This document shows, piece by piece, positions 45,746 to 56,385 of a stretch of DNA of 64,000 nt; the first letter of the stretch is position 1, and the number at the start of each line of letters is the position of its first letter. The notes beneath the pieces are model-generated. The model was not told the DNA's origin. It did no database searches and worked only from the letters and a program-made list of their open reading frames with translations. A program made the position numbers and the translations under genes. Source of the DNA: Monocercomonoides exilis (Eukaryota; Preaxostyla; Oxymonadida; Polymastigidae); the NCBI GenBank assembly GCA_001643675.2, contig LSRY02000033.1, positions 744,001 to 808,000 of the forward strand. The letters are read 5' to 3'.

Positions 45746-48700
45746 TTATTTAGGCAAGTTTTCTACAATCGGCTGTGGTACCATGCAAGGCTTGATGTTC
45801 CAAATCTTCTCTGAATAGTCGATGATGGAACGGTCAGAAGAGAACTTGTCCATTCTGATTGATGTAAGGATTGCGCGCTTGCCCCACTCCTCCTTCTTCG
45901 CCCAGTCCTGCTCGATCTTCCTGTGTGTCTTGATGTAATCCTCGAAGTCCATTGACACCAAATAGTGGTCGCTGTGTCTGATTGTATCTGTGAACTGCGA
46001 GAAGTCTGATGGGTTTCCAAACATGCCTCCGTCAATCGCATCCAGTGCAGCTGCAAGTGACGGTGGGAGTGTGTATGATGGAGAGTGTCTTCTCCCGCGT
46101 GCCTCGTCGATCTCTTCTGCTTTGAGTCCAAAGATGTATGCCTGGTTCGCTCCAATCTCTTCCACAATTTCGATGTTGGCTCCGTCCCATGTGCCCACGA
46201 GCAGAGCACCGTTCATGCAGAACTTCATGCAGGAGGTTCCTGATGCCTCATAGCCAGCAGTTGAGATCTGTTCTGAGATATCAGCAGCAGGGATGATGAT
46301 TTGTGCAAGCGAAACACAGTAGTTCGGGATGAACACAATCTTCAGAGCATCCATAATAGACTCGTCCTTATTCACCACATTGCCCACTGCGCAGATAAGT
46401 TTGATCGTCTTCTTCGCCATGAAATAGCCGGGTGCTGCTTTGCCACCAAAGATAACAACTTTCGGCGGGCGTTTCAAAAGTTCAGAGCGGCTCAGTTTCT
46501 TCAGCTCCAAGTATTCATAAATGCACCTCAGGATGTTCAGACTCTGGCGCTTGTATTCGTGCAGCCTCTTCACATGCACATCGAAGATCACATTGTCCAG
46601 CTCCTCTCCTCTTCTCATCACAACACCTGCTGCAGCTGGGTTACCTTGTCCGCACTCACGCTCAATCACCTCTGCCAGCTTCTCCTTGGCCATCCTCTTT
46701 ACATTCCAGAACTGTTCAATGAATGCTTTGTTGATCATCCCTTGTGCCTCAATGCGGCGTAGTACTTTGTATGCCACTGTCCATCTGCTTCCAACTTTGG
46801 AGTCATAAAGCTGTGCAAGTGGTGGATTTGCCTCGAGCAGCCAACGTCTTTGAGTTACTCCGTTTGTCACATTCAGGAATTTCTCTGGGAATATTTCATA
46901 GAAGCGCTTGAAGATTGTCGTTTTCAGCAGCTGTGAGTGAAGCTCGGCCACACCATTCACTTTGGAGGAGGTGACAATGGCAAGATTAGCCATACGAATG
47001 CACTTGACTGGATATTCCTCCACAATTGAAAGCTCTCCCATGAATGCATCGTATTTCCCTTTGATCGACTCCAAGAAGACGTGGTTGATGAGATAGATGA
47101 TCTCCAGATGTCTTGGCAGCATCCTTCCGATCAGGTCCACTGGCCATTTCTCGAGCGCTTCTGGCAGCACGGTGTGGTTAGTGTATCCAAAGCATCCCTG
47201 AGTGATCTTCCATGCCTCGTCAAATTCAAAGCCCTTCTCATCCATCAAAATGCGCATAAGCTCAGGAATTGCAAGGACTGGATGTGTGTCGTTGCACTGC
47301 ATCATGATCGACTCTGGAAGTGAGGAATAAGGCTTTCCTTGCTTCTCAAAGCGGCGGATGATATCTTGCAGCGAGGCGCAAACAAAGAAGTACTGTTGCT
47401 TCAGTCTCAGCTCTTTGCCGGCTGTGAATGCGTCGTTCGGGTAGAGCACTTGTGTAATCGTCTCTGCCTGCTGCTTCGCTCTCACTGCATCATCGTAGCT
47501 TCCTCTGTTGAAAGAGGATAAATCGAACTCGTGTGAAGGGACAGATTCCCAAAGACGCAAGTTGATTGTGTTCAGTGTTCTGAATCCGGCAATTGGCACA
47601 TCGTACGCACGTGCAACAACTTCATCTCCACCAACCCATCTCTTTCTGATGCGTCCTGTCTCTTTTTCGATGTTTTCTGTGACTTCTACCCATTCGAATT
47701 CATCGTCTTCATCGTCACTGGCTGAGGAAGGAACTGACGATGACGATGCGCCAAGTTGTGCGCGTGGGAGTGGAGCTGAGTCAGCAGACATCATCTGTGT
47801 TGAGAAGCTGCTCGAGGAAGCAGCATATGTTGATGGCAACGCTGAAGCTGATGTTGAAGAAGAAGCGGATCCACATGAAGATGCCTTCCTTCTTCTCACC
47901 ATTCTTTGTTGAGGTTCAATTCTTTTCTCCTTGTATTCTTCCACGTGTCCAAAGTATCGAACGTTATATTTCACATCATTTCTCTGAATTTCCCAGGGGC
48001 ATTCATTTTCCAGCCAGTAATCTGGCATTTCAATCTGATCGCCATCGGGAGAGATCTTTTGTTTGAACATTCCGTACTGATAGCGAAGGCCATAACCCCA
48101 CGCCGGCAGACGCAACGATGCCATTGAGTCCAAGTAGCATGCAGCAAGACGCCCAAGACCTCCATTTCCAAGTCCCATATCTATTTCCTGCTCAGCAACT
48201 TCTTCCATCTTCAATCCAATCTGTGAAAGAACACTGGTGTATTCATTCATCACAGTAAGGGATAACATGTTTGAGCGCAAAAGTCTTCCGATCAAATATT
48301 CGATGGAAAGATAATAGAGTCTTTTGGGATTCTTTTCGTGAAAGTGACGATTTGTATCATTCCACAATTCTGTTGATAATGAATTGCAATTTTTTAGAAA
48401 AGCATTGTAATTTAAAACAAAAAAAAATTAAATCATACCAATCAATCTATCACGGATGCTTAGGGCTGTTGCTTGATATGCAACACCCAAATCGAAAGAC
48501 CATTTTGTCCTTGCACATCTGAATTCAACATGATCGCAAATAGATTGAAGAATTGATTTGGTGTCTAAACAATTTATAATTGTAAACAAATTCACGTAAA
48601 TTTTGGATCATAAAAAATTTTTATTTATAATAAACAGAAAATTGACAGAAAAACCATTTTGCAAATATTGTCTTCTCATTGAAAAAAGAAGATTAAGCTT

Positions 48701-48954
48701 TTGCTTTTCCTCTGGATTATCTCGGTTAGCAATTGTATTTACACGAGGCAACAATCTTGTACCAGAAGATATTCTTGTTAAGAATCCTTGACTTGGGGAC
48801 AAGGATTCAGACATATCAGTGGCTCTAAATTCTAAAACACACAATAAAACATGCAAGATCGAGAATATATACGCATGAAAATACTTTCTTCTTCTACAGG
48901 GCGTTGGCGTTGTCGTTGAGCAATGCTGTCGGCGTAAGAATACGGAGTTGTCAT
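45746..48954 (-). CDS. Glycogen phosphorylase (four exons)
   Basis: Releases glucose 1-phosphate from glycogen or another alpha-1,4-glucan with a pyridoxal-phosphate cofactor in the cytosol. Exons: 48954-48885, 48831-48655, 48564-48439, 48369-45746; 998 residues; all junctions in phase 1 with donors GTATTT, GTTTTT, GTATGA. Splices rebuild R-R-Q-Y-L-Q-N-D-T-K-S-I, H-V-E-F and R-D-R-L-I-E-L-W-N-D-T, all family landmarks. Further on are Y-Y-L-S-I-E-Y-L-I-G-R, G-L-G-N-G-G-L-G-R-L-A and the cofactor site E-A-S-G-T-S-C-M-K-F with Lys at residue 840. The site fits the PROSITE-type pattern although most enzymes have G-N where this has S-C. An insertion of about 85 Ser/Glu-rich residues (about 280-366) sits in a loop before the A-Y-D-V-P-I-A-G-F block. 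Other phosphorylases are 800-900 residues. Confidence 0.95.
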
Positions 48955-49148
48955 TTTTTGCAAAAGATCAAAGTTGTAATTCTACAATTTTTTGAAAAAA
49001 ATTTTTTTTTCAAAATATTTATTTATTATCTCAATATGAAATTTTCTGCTAAATAATTCAGAAGGGAATATAGCGTCATTATTATCCAACAGCCATACTA
49101 AATTTTTTATGAATGCAAATGGCTTAAAGAAAGTATTTAACGTTAATA
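48955..49148. promoter_or_regulatory. Divergent intergenic region, phosphorylase / duplicated family member 2
   Basis: 194 nt, AT-rich with T and A runs. It should hold the phosphorylase promoter and, if the short first exon at 49149 is right, that gene's promoter. Confidence 0.35.
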
Positions 49149-51661
49149 ATGTCAACAGAAGCAATAACATCAACTGTTTGTTGTGTATATATTAATTTTA
49201 TAGCTATTAATTGTGTTTATTTCATTAATTTACTTTTCAAATAATTTATAAAAGTTTTATAATTCTTATGTTTGCAATTTGTTTTACTCATATATTTTGA
49301 TGTTATTGGAATATTAATCGTTTTCATAATTGTTATTAGAACATTTTTGAAGCACACTCTAATTATGAATGGAAAAGTGAAAGTATTGAAGTGCCTGAAC
49401 AAACATCGCGGCTTATTTCGAATGAAAATGATAGTCCAAAAATTACGGTCAGTAATATGTTGAATAATCGATTTTTAAAAGCAAATATTCTTCCTGTTGC
49501 ATCTGAACTTTTATTTTCTTCGGCATCTTCAACATTTCAAGGTGCAGGTTCATCAAATAGTTCGAGAGTTGATCCATCCTTAGAAGTAACTACATATTTG
49601 AATAATTATAAAATTAAAAAACAGACTCCAGTTGATTCTTTAATGGATAAATCAATCCATTATTTTCCTTCTTCTTGCACATTTTTATCTTCCAAAGATA
49701 ATGAAGATGTCCAATTATCTTTATCACCAAATAATCGAAAATCTGGAATAACAACTTCTAGTCATGGGCAGCCAACTTTATCAATTGACAATCTCGGGCT
49801 ACAAATGGAGGAAACTTACGAACCTCGTGTTTTGCCTGAAATTTCTGAGGAAGAAGCGAATGAAAAGGAGATACAGCTACTTTTTCAGAAGATGGAGAAT
49901 ACGAAGCATGAATCAGGTTGGAAAAGTGCATTTGAAAAACATGAAACAATATTAAAGACCAGGTGGTTTATTCAAGCAATCAGCGATGAGGCAAATGCTT
50001 TTCTTGGTTTGTGTGACAGAGGAATGAATCTCACAAAGAATCCAAGCGGCAATAAAACTGCTGAAGATGATCAAACAAGAGATAGGATCATAAAGCAATC
50101 AATAAAAGAGGCACGCCATTTTTACAAGCTGTTTGGTAAATGGATCTCTAAAGATAATTACATTGATGAGAAGGAGAAGAAAATGTGGGAGGAGGCAGAA
50201 ATGAAAATGATTAGAAAGAAAGAGAGAAAGGAAAAGGAAAAGGAATCAAAGCAACACCAGAAAATAACAACTGAAGAGATAAAAACAATGCTGAATATGG
50301 CAGATCCATCGACATTATCCGAAGGAGATAAAATAAAATATCAAAAAATTATTGAAAAAAGAGAGCGGAAGACTGAAAAGAAAGAGCAAATGAAGCGAAT
50401 GACGGAGCAAGTTGACGAATGCACAGTCTTTGACGCAAACAGCAAGAGTATGTCAGACAACAAAAAGCTTAAGAAATCAGAATGCATCAATGAAAATTTG
50501 ATTATTGTTACTCCATTTTGTTGCAACTGGAATGAAGCCTTTATGTCAGCACTGCCATCGTCTGACTTTTGTCAGCATAAATCTGAACTGCAAAGTTTGT
50601 TGTATTCATTAGACAACACTTCTATTCCCAATTGCGAAAAATCTGTTGATCAAAGCCAAATCTATCTTCTTCAATCATTGCAGCAAAATGATCAATCGGA
50701 AGAAATGCCTGAAAGGATATTAAGCAATGAAGAAGCTTCGAGTTCTCTGACAGATCATTTAAACTTCAATTTGCCAGAAAATATGCTACTTTGTTGTGAC
50801 TCATCATTTTATACTTCAAATTTTCAGCCATCTTCAGATTTGATGGTTGGTTCAGTTGTATTAGATGAGGAAGAACTTCTTCCAGTGAAATTTTCTCATT
50901 TGACAGATTTGTGTTCTCAAACGACAACTTCTTTCGATTCATCGTTGAAATCAGACTCTTCACTTTTTCATTCGCAAATGCGCTATTCTTTGGAGTTGTC
51001 TAATGATTCATCATTAACGATTGATCCTAATCAACAATTGAACTTTCCATCGTCTCAGTTGCTTCAGTCAAATATCCAACATATTTCCACAAATTCTGTT
51101 TTGAACAAAACGAGTTCTGAAAAAGAATCGCTTCAACAGCTCATGTCAAATCCGGTTTTTCGTAATAAACATTTAATAGATTTGAGCAATCAAAGCTCTT
51201 TGTCTGACTCTAGCACATTGGAATCAAAGATTGGGCCTAATTTTTCTTCAAGTCATTTTGCTTTGCATCTTTCACCTTCGGCTGGTGGTATTTCATCTCC
51301 TTCTTATTCCAATCAGAAAGTGTATCAATGGCCAAATACGTTGGTCGATAAGCAAACAAATTTGTCCAGCAAACTTTCATTAATAAAAGAAATTCAAAGC
51401 TCAATCAAAACATTTGACGCTTCATCTTCACCAAATGAAGTTGCGATGTTTCAGTCGGTACCAACTCCGAACACTTTTTCTTCAATTCCTTGTTCATCTA
51501 CAAATAAAGCTGATTCTGCAACATTATCAACATTTCATTTTTCATCGCCCTCGCAAGCCACATTTCAACCAACGCTTGTGCTTCAGCGTGTTCAGTCTTT
51601 GAGGGGTACAATGAGCGATGATAGCGTTGATCTATTCTCAATTCTCAGTGAACCAAAATGA
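49149..51661 (+). CDS. Unnamed duplicated family, member 2 (two exons)
   Basis: Paralogue of the gene at 32610-35166. Exon 2 begins at 49340 after an acceptor TTATTAG and runs to TGA at 51661. A candidate first exon 49149-49175 (nine codons, ATG, donor GTTTGT, phase 0) gives 782 residues but rests on phase and donor alone. Because the frame immediately upstream of 49340 has a stop and no in-frame ATG occurs near the start of the exon, splicing is needed. The conserved block (nt about 50085-50400) has K-Q-S-I-K-E-A-R-H-F, L-F-G-K-W-I-S-K, D-E-K-E-K-K-M-W-E-E-A-E-M-K and I-T-T-E-E-I-K in the order seen in member 1. The remainder is Ser/Gln/Asn-rich. No function can be assigned. Confidence 0.65.
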
Positions 51662-52303
51662 AATTAATTTTAAAGAAATTAAAAGAAATAAGAATTGTAT
51701 TCTTCTTATATGAACGGATGAATGTTCGATGTTGTTTTGTTCTTTTTGTTTTATTTTTCTGCTACTTTCACATCATAAATTATCAAATTTAAAAAACTTT
51801 CTGTCAACTTTCAAAAGCTTTAAAATGAATTCGAAAAATGTTGTAGTTTGGTGTTTTTATTTGCACCATTTTTTATTGTTTCCAAATTTTTTAAGTGAAA
51901 AAAACCAAAATTACTGACTCAATAAGCAAAAATATTCAAAACTTAGTTAAATGGTCTTCTAATTTTTCTTTTTCCTGCTTTTTGATCATAAGAATTTTTT
52001 TCTTTAACATTTTCCCCTTCATCATGAAAAATTCTTCGATCAACTCATTTCTTCTTTGACTTTTATGGAAAAGTTACTTCAATAGTTCTCGGTATCTTCT
52101 TCCGTTCCAGAACATTTTGCACTTGTTCGAAAGAAAATCTCTTCTTTCACATATTTCTTATAAAGAATCGTTAGTGAGCAGTTTTCCGTTAAAATCAAAG
52201 CGATTCAAATGAGTTTGTAACGGAAATGAAGAGTATTTTGGAAATTTTCGAAAAACTGGTTTTGACTATTTAAATAAAACTCAACTTGCATCATAGACAT
52301 TCT
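51662..52303. other. Intergenic region, possibly transposon 3' flank
   Basis: AT-rich. On the minus strand, the stretch about 52300-52040 continues the frame of the transposase remnant with several stops and may be its degraded C-terminal tail. Nothing else is supported. Confidence 0.4.
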
Positions 52304-53183
52304 TTATTCTGATGGAGCGAATGCAGAGTTAAGAGTTTGAGGAAGGATGACTGCAAAAGCCTTTCTGTTGGAAGAAGCAGTTGAAGATTGTGGGATTTCT
52401 ATTGATAAATTTGAAACTGATTTATGAATCACAAAAACATCTTTTTCGAAATGTTGCGAAATGTGTGTAGTGTGAGGAACAAACGTGATGACATCCACAT
52501 TCGATTCCACAAATTTTCTCCAAATAAAAGAAGTTTGCATAAGAGCTGTACGAATTCATAAATAACAAATATCTCTCTTCCGATAATTTCATTCTTTTAT
52601 TTTTTTCAAATATTAATGGAACCAGAAGCGCAAAAAAAAACATTCGAACAAAGATAAGTTCATCCAACCATAAGCATTGCTCCACATATCAAGAAAAGGA
52701 GATTAAATAAAGAGTCAACTTTTCAGGAATAATGGAACTCGACAAAAGGACAATTATTGGCAAAGAAAATCCATCCGAGGCAACAGCAGCCACAAGCGTT
52801 GCGTTTCGTACTCTCGAAAGTTCAAGACAATAGGCTGAAGGAGATTTCGAGGATGTCACAACAAGTTTTTTGCAATTATCAGATAATCTCTGTGATGTTT
52901 CATCCACATTAAAGATTAGCTCCCTTCTGTATTTGAACTTTAAATGCAAATCATCAAGCATTTCGTTCCAAGGTTTCAAAATGTCTTGACAAGATGCTGC
53001 AAGACGTTTTGAATCCAAAATTTTTGGCTTTTGCAATTTCAATTCTTGTTGATTTCGCAAGAAGGAATAAGCCGCGGATTTTGAAATTACTTTTTTTTTT
53101 GGTGAAGCATCTTCAGTAATCTCAAATTCATGATCTTCAATCGTTTTTTTGGTAATTGAAGAATCAAATGAATTTTCAATTAT
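52304..53183 (-). pseudogene. Degenerate pogo/Tigger-like DDE transposase
   Basis: Minus-strand pieces correspond to a DDE superfamily endonuclease domain of the pogo/Tigger/CENP-B kind. First piece (about 53183-52689): helix-rich segment, then I-F-N-V-D-E-T-S with the first catalytic Asp. Same frame, after a TGA at 52691-52689: W-L-D-E-L and L-L-F-M-N-S-Y-S-S-Y, where families have an Asp-x-x-x-S-H. Then, after a one-frame shift near 52540: N-V-D-V-I-T-F-V-P-H-T-T-H-I-S-Q, the strongly diagnostic P-x-x-T-H-x-x-Q block, and a position where D-x-G-x-F is expected. With an in-frame stop, a frameshift and altered catalytic positions it cannot make active transposase. No terminal inverted repeats were found by eye. 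The N-terminal DNA-binding part is not recognisable. Confidence 0.72.
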
Positions 53184-53476
53184 TTATATTTATAAAACAA
53201 ATTCTTTCGTTTTATTCAATCCGGATAATTATTTTGGAAATCATAACTTTTTTCAGTTTGTTGATAGTTTGAAGGTTTCTTTCTTTTGAAAAGGGAGTAT
53301 TTTTTTCAAAAGAAAAATAAATAATAACTGTTTGATAATTCGTTGTTTTTGACAATGTTAATGAAAAATTATCTATGAACAGAGTTATTATTAGTAAGTG
53401 CTCATATGTCAATATTCAAAGTAATTAGACAAGTTATATTTTTTGCAGAAGTAATAAAGATTCAATTATAATCATC
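53184..53476. other. Intergenic region between transposase relic and palindrome 2
   Basis: AT-rich sequence; no gene seen. Confidence 0.5.
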
Positions 53477-54379
53477 CATCTCTAAAACTTCCTATTTTCT
53501 TCACGCTTTCTTGAACATTTCATTTTGTTCAGCATTTCACTCTGAACAAAAACGTTAATATTTTATAATATAATTTTTATAATTTTTTATTTTCCAAATT
53601 CAATAACAACTCAACTTTTTCTGCTTTATTTATAGATTCACAACATAAAATTTTTCAATAAATTGAACTGAATATTTGATATAATTCATTGCTGTTCAAA
53701 AAATATCAACCAAAAAGTTTTATCCAAAATTTATAATTCAATTCATCGATTGAAAATGTTTTCTGATGAAGATTATAATTTTTGTTGAGTTTTTAAGCTT
53801 TGATATTCTTTTCCAATGCAAACATTAATTATTCTATTTAAATTGAAGGAATATTTTAATCGAATGAATAAGGACAAATGAACTTTTTTGAAAAGATTAT
53901 TTATTGCATGTTAATAAAAAATTACAAATTATTCAACAATTAGCACACGGAAAAAAATATATTTTCAAAAAAGTTCATTTGTCCTTATTCATTCGATTAA
54001 AATATTCCTTCAATTTAAATAGAATAATTAATGTTTGCATTGGAAAAGAATATCAAAGCTTAAAAACTCAACAAAAATTATAATCTTCATCAGAAAACAT
54101 TTTCAATCGATGAATTGAATTATAAATTTTGGATAAAACTTTTTGGTTGATATTTTTTGAACAGCAATGAATTATATCAAATATTCAGTTCAATTTATTG
54201 AAAAATTTTATGTTGTGAATCTATAAATAAAGCAGAAAAAGTTGAGTTGTTATTGAATTTGGAAAATAAAAAATTATAAAAATTATATTATAAAATATTA
54301 ACGTTTTTGTTCAGAGTGAAATGCTGAACAAAATGAAATGTTCAAGAAAGCGTGAAGAAAATAGGAAGTTTTAGAGATG
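53477..54379. repeat. Second palindrome: two 418-bp inverted arms around a 67-nt spacer
   Basis: Position x pairs with 107856 minus x. Left arm 53477-53894, right arm 53962-54379, spacer 53895-53961. Stretches compared base by base (for example 53521-53580 with 54276-54335) are identical. Both the outer ends (53476 against 54380) and inner ends (53895 against 53961) fail to pair, which fixes the limits. It is AT-rich and non-coding, lies beside the transposase relic, and has almost the same spacer size as the first palindrome. Its arms do not resemble those of the first. Confidence 0.93.
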
Positions 54380-55086
54380 ATTAATTTTAATGACATGTTT
54401 CATTTTTCAATTTAGTAATTTTTGGCATTCACCTGCTTTTGGAAAAAAATGAAAAAAAAACCCACTAACAAATTCGATGAGCTACTGTAGATATTTTCAA
54501 ACAAGATAATAGACGCTTAACAAAAACTCGTCACTTCAAATGAAGAAATAATGTTAAACAACCGAAAAAAGAAAAACAATAGCAAACATTTGTTCTTTTT
54601 ATCGAAAAAATTGAGGGTTCTCCAAAAATGCCGCTTTGCAAATAATTATAAAAAGACCACAACAACAATAAAAATCTTGCAAAAAAGTTCAAGTGAAATT
54701 AAAAAAAAAAAAGGCAAAGCATGGCATACTCATTGAGCCCAAAGTTTATGTAAAGTCAATAACATGATGTTTCCTTGCTATTGACTCAGCTTATTAACAT
54801 TAGCCCAGAAAAACGAATAATTTTGTTACAAAATATTATCAAATTTGAAACTTTATAAACTATTTTCTTTTAAACAAGTATTATTTCTAAAAAAATAAAG
54901 GTCACAAACATTCAAATATTTTGAAAAGGCTTTGTCTTACAACAAACGATCTTGAAAACAGCTGCTTGTAACCTTCATCCAGCCGATTTTTATTAATCAG
55001 ATCTTTAAGACTCTCCTTTAACATGTCAACAGTTATGAAAAAATCCAACCTTCTTATCCTATTCATTATAAAAAAGTCCACCTGGA
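54380..55086. other. Intergenic region
   Basis: 707 nt, AT-rich. The end nearest 55086 should hold the 3' untranslated region of the ARM/zinc-finger gene. A 61-codon Lys-rich frame at 54551-54736 looks like random AT-rich sequence. Confidence 0.5.
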
Positions 55087-56353
55087 CTACGATTTTAGAT
55101 CCATGTCTGCATCCACCCTGGACAAGGCATGTATATTAAAGTGTGCTTCATAATCAACAAATGGAATCTTTTTGCCGCAGCTGTCGCACTCAATCAAAGT
55201 CATGTCGGGATCGTCTTGTATCACAACTGGCTCAGATTTGGTCATCTTCTCTTTTTCCGGCTGCGGACTTGGCGAAGCCGCAGGCTGAGAAGCAGACGAT
55301 GCTGATGAAGGGGCAGAGACTGCCATTGCATTGCCAGTAGGAGGGTTCTCTAAGCTTTCTGCACTGGCCGGAGAAAGAGATGATGATGATGATGATGATG
55401 AGGAAGAGGAAGAGGAAGAGGAAGAAGAAGAAGATGATGATGATGAGGATGATGATGATGCCGGTTGGCTGGATGGCAGTTTGGGTGTTTCGAGAGTTGG
55501 TGGTACGGTTGCTTCTGTGGGGAGAGTCGGCAGGGAGACAGGCGGAGTGGCTGGAGGAGCAGCAGGTGTGCTGCGATAGTTGCTTGAAGCTGGGCTCAGT
55601 CGAATAGGAGGCGCAGTGAATGGGGTGTAGACAAGCCTGTTCTCAGGCAGGTTCAACCTCGTCCTGTCAGTCAGTCCAGATGCCCTCCAGTTCATTTGTG
55701 GTGTGGGTAGGGACGTCCTCAGCGGATAAACTGAAGAGAGGCCAGAAGAGCTGGCCAGCGGAGAAGATGCGGATGACATCGACCTGCTCGATGCGCGCAG
55801 AGAAGAGAATGAAGGCACCTGATCGACAAGGGGCTCGAGCTGGATGCCCTGCTGCCTGTATGTGGCGTAGCGCTCTTCGTGGCTGGGCTCAGTGGCGATG
55901 TGGTCGAGGCACCCCTGCCGCGTATCGAAGGGCTTCGAGCACAGCGGGCAGGTGTAGACCACATTGCGCGCAGGGAGAGAGGGCAGGGCAGACGACGAAA
56001 GGGAAGACAGCTCGCCGCTGTGCTTGCTGGAGACACGGGACGACGAGGGAGAATTGGCGGAGGAGTGGTGGGTGGGCTTGGAGGAGGCAGCAGCAGAGCT
56101 GGTATTCGTGCCGGATGTCCGGGTCCGTTCAGAGGGGCTGGCAGATGCTTCTATGGAAAATACAGAATTGTTGCCGGGCTGAAGAGGATAGCTGGTTGAA
56201 CTGAACGACTGCAGCATATCTGAAGAAGTCGAAAGAGAAGCAGAGGATGAGGCAGAGGCAGAGGTAGGGGCAGAAGCAGAGGCAGAAGAAGAAGGAGAAG
56301 GAGAGGGAGAAAGAGAAGAAGAAGAGGAAGAAGATGAAGGAGAAAGAGAAGAA

Positions 56354-56385
<32 letters not shown>

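Noticed and set aside
54551-54736. 61-codon Lys-rich frame as a gene
   Set aside because: Composition matches AT-rich background, with no homology or splice context.
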